From Paracoccaceae bacterium (lineage in GTDB: Bacteria; Pseudomonadota; Alphaproteobacteria; Rhodobacterales; Rhodobacteraceae): a DNA stretch of 64,000 nucleotides. Positions 58,263-64,000 of the stretch are shown here, one piece after another. Numbering within the stretch: the stretch's first letter is position 1; every line of letters begins with the position of its first letter. The position numbers and the translations under genes are program-made. The notes beneath the pieces are model-generated. The model ran no database searches, had not been told where the DNA came from, and saw nothing but the letters and a program-made list of their open reading frames with translations. The stretch lies in contig PWZT01000037.1 of NCBI GenBank assembly GCA_003567315.1, forward strand, positions 62,001-126,000. The letters are read 5' to 3'.

Positions 58263-59522
58263 TCAGGAAAATGCGAAACGGTTGATGCGAAACGGCGCGA
58301 GGTCGATTTCCGGCGTGGCCCCGGTGACCAGATCGGCCACAAGCCGCGCCGTGCCCGCCGCTTGCGTGAGGCCCAGATGGCCATGGCCAAAGGCATGGAT
58401 CACCCGGCGCGTGGCGCGCGACGGGCCGATCACCGGCAGGCTGTCGGGCATGGAGGGGCGAAAGCCCATCCAGCGCTGCCCGCCCTGCGTATTCAAGCCC
58501 GGCAGGAAAGCGCGCGCCTTGTCCAGAAGCACCTCGACCCGCCGCCAGTTCGGCGGCAGGGTCAGCCCACCCAGCTCCACCGCCCCGCCAACGCGGAGGC
58601 CCTGACCGATCTTGGTGACGACAAACCCGTGATCGGCAAAGCTCAGATGTGTCTTCTGCTCAAAACGCGGGTCCGGCAGCGTGCTGTTATAGCCGCGCTC
58701 GGTCTCCAGCGGCGGGCGCTCGCCCAGACTGCGCGCCAGATAGTGCGACCACGCCCCCGCGGCCAGCACGACATGGCCCGCGCGCAAGCTCGCGCCATCG
58801 CTCTCCACCCGCACATGATCGCCCTCCGGTGCCAGCGCGCGCGCCTCGGCCTGCGCCACGCGGCCACCCGCCTGCACGAAGCAATCGCGCAGATGCGCCA
58901 GCCAGGCGGCGGGATCGGTGGTGTTGAACCAGCCCGGCGTATAGGCCGCGAAACGAAAGCGCGCATCGAGCCCGGGTTGCAGCTCGGCAATGCGCGCAAG
59001 GTCATCCTCGATCAACTCGAAGGGGATGCCATGCGCACGCCGCGCCGCCCAGCCCGGCTGGCTGGCACGAAAGCTGGCGGCGCTGTCATAAAGCTGCAAC
59101 TGCCCCTCGCGCCGCAAGAGCGGCTCGGCCCCCGTCACGGCGACCTGCGCCTCGAGCGCCGTTTTCGACAGGCCCATGAGCGCGGCTTGCGCGGCAAGCG
59201 ATTTTGCATGCTGATCACGCGAGCTTGCGCGCCAGAAGCGCAGCAACCACGGTGCGATCCTGAGCGCATAGCGCGGCGGCACCGAAAGCGGCCCCAGCGG
59301 ATCGAGCAGCCATTTCGGCGCGCGCTTCATGATGCCGGGTGCGGCCAGCGGCTCGATATCGCTGAAGGCAAAGGCCCCGGCATTGCCGCGCGAGGCCCCC
59401 TGCCCGCCCCCATCGCGTTCGATCAGCCGCACCGACAGCCCACGGCGCTGCAACTCCAGCGCCGCGCTCATGCCGATCACGCCACCGCCGATGACCAGCA
59501 CATCTTGCAGCGCGGCACTCAC
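58263..59522 (-). CDS. FAD-dependent D-amino acid oxidoreductase, probable D-hydroxyproline dehydrogenase
   Basis: The 419-residue DadA-like flavoenzyme has the FAD motif [21 protein letters not shown] at the N-terminus, [16 protein letters not shown], and the C-terminal [17 protein letters not shown]...[24 protein letters not shown]. Next to a 4-hydroxyproline epimerase it would oxidise cis-4-hydroxy-D-proline to pyrroline-4-hydroxy-2-carboxylate. The start is GTG 59522, which overlaps the epimerase stop (GTGA). The long ORF-track extension runs antisense in the neighbour frame and is rejected. Confidence 0.85.
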   Translation of the reverse strand: MSAALQDVLVIGGGVIGMSAALELQRRGLSVRLIERDGGGQGASRGNAGAFAFSDIEPLAAPGIMKRAPKWLLDPLGPLSVPPRYALRIAPWLLRFWRASSRDQHAKSLAAQAALMGLSKTALEAQVAVTGAEPLLRREGQLQLYDSAASFRASQPGWAARRAHGIPFELIEDDLARIAELQPGLDARFRFAAYTPGWFNTTDPAAWLAHLRDCFVQAGGRVAQAEARALAPEGDHVRVESDGASLRAGHVVLAAGAWSHYLARSLGERPPLETERGYNSTLPDPRFEQKTHLSFADHGFVVTKIGQGLRVGGAVELGGLTLPPNWRRVEVLLDKARAFLPGLNTQGGQRWMGFRPSMPDSLPVIGPSRATRRVIHAFGHGHLGLTQAAGTARLVADLVTGATPEIDLAPFRINRFAFS

Positions 59523-60484
59523 GCGCGGGCTTTCGCGGCGGCAGGAGACGCGCCAGCCGGGCCGGGTATGCCGCTCGCATAAGGGTCGGAGGGCGCGAAA
59601 TGCAGCACCGCCTCGCCCGTCACCCAGGCGCGGCCCCGGATCACCGGCACGATCCGCCCCTCCGGGCCCGGCGTGTAATGCAGCCGATAGCTGCTCCCGA
59701 TGATGCTCTCCTGCACCCACTCCGTGCCAGGTGCCAGCCTGCCATCCTCGGCCAGACAGGCCAGCAGCGCCGAAGTGCCCGTGCCGCAGGGCGAGCGATC
59801 ATGGCTGCCCGCAGGGCAGAGCACATAGTTGCGCGCATCGGCCCGCCCGGACGGGCCAAGCAGGATGATGTGATCGATCCACGCCCCGCCCGCGCCGGTC
59901 CAGCCCTGCGCCTCCAGCGCGCGACGGATGCGCAGCGTTGCCGCCTGAAGCTGCGGGATATTGGCCTGCTCCAACGCACAGGGCAGATCACGGGTGATGA
60001 AAAACCAGTTGCCGCCCCAGGCGATATCGCCTGTGAAACGGCCCAGCCCCTCGACCTCCAGCGCGACATCCTTGTGCAGCCGGTAACTTTCGACATTGGT
60101 GATGCTCGCCTCATCGGGGCCATGCAACGCGACTGTGACAAGACCCACCGGCGTCTCCAACCGGTGCGTGCCCGGCTCAATCCGCCCCAGATGCGCCAGC
60201 GTGATCGCTGTCCCGATAGAGGCATGCCCGCACATGCCCAGATTACCGATCGCGTTGAAATAGATCACCCCGGCGGCGCAATCGGGCTGCGATGCCGGCA
60301 CCAGAAGTGCCGCGACCAGCGCCTCCGACCCGCGCGGCTCGCGCACCACACCATCGCGAAAACCCGCATGGTCACGCGCCAGAACAGCCGCGCGGTCGGC
60401 CACGCTGCCGCTGCCCAGATCAGGCGCGCCCGACAGGATCACCCGCGTCGGCTCGCCCTCGGTATGGCTGTCGATCACACGCAT
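59519..60484 (-). CDS. 4-hydroxyproline 2-epimerase (proline racemase superfamily, Cys/Cys)
   Basis: The 321-residue protein starts MRVIDSHTEGEPTRVI, and both catalytic Cys residues are present in NLGMCGHASIGT and HDRSPCGTGTSA. That pair supports racemase or epimerase chemistry at C2. With the D-amino-acid dehydrogenase and the DHDPS-family gene alongside, epimerisation of trans-4-hydroxy-L-proline is the best call; proline racemase is the alternative. It overlaps both neighbours (10 and 4 bases). Confidence 0.88.
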   Translation of the reverse strand: MRVIDSHTEGEPTRVILSGAPDLGSGSVADRAAVLARDHAGFRDGVVREPRGSEALVAALLVPASQPDCAAGVIYFNAIGNLGMCGHASIGTAITLAHLGRIEPGTHRLETPVGLVTVALHGPDEASITNVESYRLHKDVALEVEGLGRFTGDIAWGGNWFFITRDLPCALEQANIPQLQAATLRIRRALEAQGWTGAGGAWIDHIILLGPSGRADARNYVLCPAGSHDRSPCGTGTSALLACLAEDGRLAPGTEWVQESIIGSSYRLHYTPGPEGRIVPVIRGRAWVTGEAVLHFAPSDPYASGIPGPAGASPAAAKARA

Positions 60485-61437
60485 TTCAGATCGTCATCCA
60501 GCCTTTCGGACCAATCGGCATACCAGCCCCTAAACAGCGCGAGTTGCGCCTCGGCATAACCTGCCTGCGCGGGGCTCAGCATGTCGGTCGGGTTGATGTT
60601 GCGCGCATATTCCGCCTCGCCCAGCACTGTGAGCATATGCTTGTAATAAAGCACCAGATCGACCCCCTCATCGAAAGAGGACAGGACCTGCAACGCCGCG
60701 TCCAGCTCCTGCGCGGCGCGGCGCGCGCGGGCATCCCCGGCAGCAGCCTTGCGCGCGAGCGCGACCAGATGCAGCACTTCGCGCGGCAACACATTGCCGA
60801 TCCCCGTGATCGCACCGCGCGCGCCGAAATTCACGAAGCCCTCATAAACCATGGTATCGACGCCGACCATCAGCGTGATCGACGCTTCCCCGCTGGTGAT
60901 GAACTCCGCCGCGCGGCGCAGCCCTTCGCGCCCGCCGAACTCCTTGAAGCCGACAAGGTTCGGGTGCTCCGCGCGCAGAGCGAAGAACAGATCAGGGCCA
61001 GTCGCAAAGCCGTAATGCGGGCTGTTATAGATCACCGCCGGGATATCCGGTGCGGCCGACAGGATGGCCTTGAAATGCGCGCGCTGTGCGGCGACCGAAC
61101 TGCCGCGCGACAGAACGCGCGGGATCACCATCAGCGCCTGCGCGCCCACCTTCGCAGCATGCGCGGCATGCCCGACGGCGCTCGCAGTATTGACCGCCCC
61201 TGTGCCCGCCATCACCGGCACGCCAGCTTCGACCAGCCGCGCCACACCGTCCTGGCGGTCGGCATCAGAGATCAGCGGCCAGTCGCCCATCGAGCCACAA
61301 TAGACGACCCCCGACATGCCCGCGTCCATCAGCGCCTGCCCCTTGCGCACAAGCGCGGCCATGTCGGGGCGGTGATCCGCGCCGCAAGGCGTCATCAGCG
61401 CGGGCATGCAGCCATCGAGAAGTGCCGTATCCATCAT
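60475..61437 (-). CDS. DHDPS-family enzyme, probable pyrroline-4-hydroxy-2-carboxylate deaminase
   Basis: The 320-residue TIM barrel has the Schiff-base Lys in LVGFKEFGG and the Tyr in VIYNSPHYG. The usual GTTGE motif is replaced by CGSMGDWPL. In hydroxyproline loci this family removes water and ammonia from pyrroline-4-hydroxy-2-carboxylate to give 2-oxoglutarate semialdehyde. It is the first gene of the leftward operon, facing gntR. The start could be ATG 61437 or 61434; both lie behind AGGTGAGG. The final aldehyde dehydrogenase is not in the window. Confidence 0.85.
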   Translation of the reverse strand: MMDTALLDGCMPALMTPCGADHRPDMAALVRKGQALMDAGMSGVVYCGSMGDWPLISDADRQDGVARLVEAGVPVMAGTGAVNTASAVGHAAHAAKVGAQALMVIPRVLSRGSSVAAQRAHFKAILSAAPDIPAVIYNSPHYGFATGPDLFFALRAEHPNLVGFKEFGGREGLRRAAEFITSGEASITLMVGVDTMVYEGFVNFGARGAITGIGNVLPREVLHLVALARKAAAGDARARRAAQELDAALQVLSSFDEGVDLVLYYKHMLTVLGEAEYARNINPTDMLSPAQAGYAEAQLALFRGWYADWSERLDDDLKCV

Positions 61438-61483
61438 CCTCACCTACCTGTTCGGGTGTCCTGCCATTTTTTCGCATGATCAG

Positions 61484-61499
61484 ATATTGGATACAATAT
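61484..61499. promoter_or_regulatory. GntR-type operator palindrome ATATTG-GATA-CAATAT
   Basis: A perfect 6-4-6 inverted repeat lies in the 124-base gap between the enzyme operon and gntR. The TACAAT at 61492-61497 is a good -10 for gntR, so the operator overlaps its promoter. A near copy lies at 52868. Confidence 0.7.
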
Positions 61500-61510
61500 G
61501 CATTTTACAC

Positions 61511-61528
61511 CCTTCCCCGCGGGGAAGG
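61511..61528. repeat. 18-base perfect palindrome in the gntR leader
   Basis: CCTTCCCCGCGGGGAAGG lies between the operator and the gntR start codon. It could form a hairpin in the leader RNA or be a second protein site. Confidence 0.65.
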
Positions 61529-61561
61529 TCCGGGGTATTCTGCGCGCGGGAGAACAGATTT

Positions 61562-62218
61562 ATGAAAATTCAGGCATTCGACGTCTCGAAAGCGGCCTCG
61601 GCCACCAGCATCGTGTTCGACGCGCTGCGCAAGGCGATCATCACCGGCGATCTGGCGGAAGGCGAGCATCTGCGCCAGGACGAGATTGCGCGCGCCTTCA
61701 ATGTCAGCCGCATCCCTGTGCGCGAGGCGCTGCTGAAGCTGGAACAGCATGGGCTGGTGCGCAACCAGCGCTACAAGGGCGCGGTGGTCTCGGGCCTGTC
61801 ACTGGAGGAGGCCGAAGAGATCTTCGAGTTCCGCGCGCTGCTCGAACCCGAGGTGATCCGCCGCGCGGTCCCGCGCATGACGCAGGCCGTTCTGGACGAG
61901 GCACGCGCCTGCTGCGACGCATTCGCGCGCGACACCGATCCGATGCGCTGGGGCGATCACAACCGCCGGCTGCACGCCACGCTCTACGCGGCGAGCGGGC
62001 TGAGCTACCATCTCGAGGTGCTGCACAAGACGCTGGACCGGATCGAGCCCTATCTGCGCGCGCAGCTTCTGCTCAGCGACGGGATCGCGCGCGCCAATCG
62101 CGAGCACAAGGGCATCGTCGATGCCTGCGCCGCGCAGGATGCCGAGCGCGCCGCCGCCCTGACCCGCGCCCATATCCTCGGCGCACGCGATTCGCTGCGG
62201 CATAGCTGGTCGGGCTGA
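61562..62218 (+). CDS. GntR-family regulator, FCD subgroup
   Basis: The 218-residue regulator has an N-terminal winged helix (IVFDALRKAIITGDLAEGEHLRQDEIARAFNVSRIPVREALLKLEQHGLV) and an all-helical FCD ligand domain with metal-type residues (FEFRALLEPEVIRRAV, DHNRRLHATLYAASG, EHKGIVDACAAQD). FCD proteins sense small organic acids. Divergent placement and the shared operator at both ends of the island make it the likely regulator of the transporter and the enzymes. Confidence 0.93.
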   Translation: MKIQAFDVSKAASATSIVFDALRKAIITGDLAEGEHLRQDEIARAFNVSRIPVREALLKLEQHGLVRNQRYKGAVVSGLSLEEAEEIFEFRALLEPEVIRRAVPRMTQAVLDEARACCDAFARDTDPMRWGDHNRRLHATLYAASGLSYHLEVLHKTLDRIEPYLRAQLLLSDGIARANREHKGIVDACAAQDAERAAALTRAHILGARDSLRHSWSG

Positions 62219-62779
62219 GGCGGGAGGACACCGCTTTCGCAGCCGCCCCGCAGCCGAGCCACGCGCGCCGCTGCAAAATCGGCAGCCACTTCGCAGCGCC
62301 CGAACTGCGGCCGCGCCGCGTCATATCGCTCCGCACGACCCATATCAGTCACAAAAGCCCATCCTGCCTGACGACGCCAGCGCCCTCCCCGATCAGCCCG
62401 CCCCAGACGATACCACCCAGCGCGCCCTGATTTCATCTTGCCCCAAATACTCTCGCCGAAGGCAGCGCGCCGTCAGGCGCGCTTCCCCCGAGAGGCGGCG
62501 CATGCGACCCAGACAGCACACTGGCTCAACTGGATCGCGGAGCACTCCAAACCGCCTGGGAGGTGGCAAGACGGCAATACGCGTTACCCGCCTCGGTCTT
62601 GACCCTGACAGAGGAATTTTTCCGCGATGCACGCGTCGCGGGACTGTATCTTTTCGCCGCCCCAAACACTTGCCGGATGCCGCCAGGCCCCCGCAATGCC
62701 GTTCCTCGCGTTGCAAGGCCAATGTGCCAGGGTGCAAGATAGATCCGCCGTCAGACAGCGGGCACGAAACGGGCATCGC
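62219..62779. other. Intergenic region, 561 bases, with repeat copy E
   Basis: No gene is supported. Track ORFs on both strands lack ribosome sites and family-like sequence. Repeat copy E lies at 62431-62452. Confidence 0.6.
62431..62452 (-). repeat. Interspersed repeat copy E
   Basis: This copy is identical over 22 bases to copy D (TTTCATCTTGCCCCAAATAC plus TC). It lies in the non-coding gap downstream of gntR. Confidence 0.85.
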
Positions 62780-64000
62780 CTAGCGTTGTGCGCTTTGCCA
62801 GGCGGGATGCACCCAGGGCTCCAGATTGGACGCCGCCAACCGCCGACCCAGCATATGATCGGCGATCTTTTCGCCCGCCATGATCGAGGGCGCATTGAGA
62901 TTGCCATTGGTGATGCGCGGAAAGATCGAGCTGTCAGCCACGCGCACCCCTTCGACCCCGATCACCCGCCCCTCCGGGTCCACCACGGCCAGCGGATCAT
63001 CCGCCCGCCCCATCCGCGCTGTCCCGCAGGGGTGATAGGCACTCTCGACATGCGCGCGGATGAATTCATCGAGCGCGTCATCCGACTGCGCTTCCGGCCC
63101 CGGCTGGATCTCGTGGCGCAGATAGGGCGCGAAGGCCGCCTGCCCCATGATCTCGCGTGTGAGCCGGATGCAAGTGCGGAAATCCTGCCAATCCTCCGGG
63201 TGGCTCAAATAGTTGAAACAGATGCGCGGCGCCGCTTCCGGGCGGTTGGAGCGCAGCTTCACCCAGCCCCGGCTTTTCGAGCGCATCGGCCCGACATGGG
63301 TCTGAAACCCATGCCCCTCGGCAACGGCCCGCCCGTCATAACGCACGGCGATGGGCAGGAAATGATACTGGATGTCGGGATACTCCACGCCCGCCCGCGA
63401 GCGGATGAAGGCACAGGCCTCGAACTGGTTGGACGCCCCTGGCCCGCGGCGCAGAAACAGCCATTGCGCGCCCACCCAGGCTTTCCCCAGCAGGTTCCAG
63501 TACCGATAGAGCGTCACTGGCTTGGCGGCGGCATATTGCAGATAGAGCTCCAGATGATCCTGAAGATTCTCGCCCACCCCGGCCCGATCCGCCCGCAGCG
63601 CAATCCCGTGCTCTGCCAGATGCGCCGCCGGGCCAATACCCGAGAGCATAAGCAGTTTCGGCGTGTTGATGCTCGAGGCCGCGAGCACCACTTCGGCCCG
63701 CGCCACAAGCTTGCGCCCATCGAGCAACTCAACCCCCGTCGCGCGATTGCGCGCGTCGAAAAGCACCTTCGCAACCTCCCCGCGCACAAGCTGCGCACGC
63801 CGCGTGGCGAGCGCCGGGCGCAGATAGGCGCGCGCGGCCGACCAGCGCTGCCCGTGCCGGATCGTGGCCTCCATCGCGCCGAAGCCCTCCTGCTGCGCGC
63901 CATTGTAATCCTCGGTGACAGGATAGCCCGCCTGACGTCCGGCCTCGATGAAGGCATCGAAGAGCGGGTTCTCGCGCGTGCCCCGGCTTACATGCAGCGG
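62780..64000 (-). CDS. GMC oxidoreductase, BetA-like choline dehydrogenase (partial, N-terminus beyond the right edge)
   Basis: There are 406 codons up to the stop, in one open frame to the last base of the window. GMC signature 2 is [21 protein letters not shown]. The catalytic region reads [13 protein letters not shown] and [23 protein letters not shown], with the active His and Asn. The upstream part [23 protein letters not shown] followed by TEDYNG resembles BetA. BetA oxidises choline to betaine aldehyde. Other alcohols cannot be excluded, and its link to the hydroxyproline island is only positional. Confidence 0.85.
   Translation of the reverse strand, partial: PLHVSRGTRENPLFDAFIEAGRQAGYPVTEDYNGAQQEGFGAMEATIRHGQRWSAARAYLRPALATRRAQLVRGEVAKVLFDARNRATGVELLDGRKLVARAEVVLAASSINTPKLLMLSGIGPAAHLAEHGIALRADRAGVGENLQDHLELYLQYAAAKPVTLYRYWNLLGKAWVGAQWLFLRRGPGASNQFEACAFIRSRAGVEYPDIQYHFLPIAVRYDGRAVAEGHGFQTHVGPMRSKSRGWVKLRSNRPEAAPRICFNYLSHPEDWQDFRTCIRLTREIMGQAAFAPYLRHEIQPGPEAQSDDALDEFIRAHVESAYHPCGTARMGRADDPLAVVDPEGRVIGVEGVRVADSSIFPRITNGNLNAPSIMAGEKIADHMLGRRLAASNLEPWVHPAWQSAQR

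Overview
The window is about 64 kb of high-GC chromosome that reads as an alphaproteobacterium of the Rhodobacteraceae (Roseobacter/Rhodobacter type). The reasons are the gene order trpG-trpD-trpC-moaC-moeA-lexA, the block miaB-phoH-ybeY-corC-lnt, glnB-glnA, many small proteins of types common in this family (DUF3592, Hint-domain, DUF1127, PaaI thioesterases), and a LexA box of the alphaproteobacterial form GAAC-N7-GAAC in front of lexA. No species is claimed. I saw no IS element, prophage or CRISPR array.

Layout. 1-5.6 kb: end of sdhA, a small lipoprotein, sdhB, a CBS-domain protein, a ClpP-like periplasmic protein, a DUF1989 protein, lepA and tRNA-Leu(UAA). 5.6-12 kb: a divergent polysaccharide deacetylase with a long Glu-Pro repeat, then the tryptophan/molybdopterin/lexA run. 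12-21 kb: a flavoprotein, an EEP phosphoesterase, miaB, phoH, ybeY, corC, lnt and a degenerate M48-like membrane protein. 21-31.5 kb: a Hint-like protein, then a leftward fatty-acid oxidation operon (MerR regulator, acyl-CoA dehydrogenase, small protein, glutathione transferase, thiolase, bifunctional hydratase/dehydrogenase) with a perfect MerR-type palindrome in front, a second MerR gene, and a rightward thioesterase-thioesterase-MATE operon. 31.5-48.3 kb: pyrD, DUF952, two tandem DUF3592 proteins, two Lrp regulators divergent from ilvC, a lipoprotein, moaA, tRNA-Leu(UAG), a second Hint-like protein, nnr, glnB-glnA, mgtE, pheS, an anti-sigma/ECF-sigma pair and a DUF2333 protein. 48.3-53 kb: a looser accessory stretch with a DUF1127-like protein, an OLD-family ATPase and a host-attachment-type protein, separated by long non-coding DNA. 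53-62.2 kb: a catabolic island. Right edge: part of a BetA-like GMC oxidoreductase.

The most interesting unit is 52.9-62.2 kb. A tripartite tricarboxylate-type transporter (tctC-tctA-tctB) converges on a tightly overlapping five-gene operon: a dihydrodipicolinate-synthase-family enzyme, a Cys/Cys proline-racemase-family protein, a D-amino-acid-oxidase-like flavoenzyme, an enolase-superfamily protein and a second proline-racemase-family protein whose two catalytic cysteines are Ser and Thr. A GntR/FCD regulator is divergent. Known chemistry of these families points to uptake and breakdown of several hydroxyproline isomers. A 16-base near-palindrome centred on GATA occurs in the promoter region at each end of the island (14 of 16 bases identical), which suggests that the GntR protein controls both halves.

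Other signals worth a second look are a 22-29 bp interspersed repeat in five copies, two copies of which bracket a palindrome-rich non-coding patch; an M48-like protein without the HEXXH zinc motif; two Hint proteins that lack the nucleophile; and an OLD ATPase with an altered TOPRIM motif. All functional calls come from reading motifs by eye. No database search was run.
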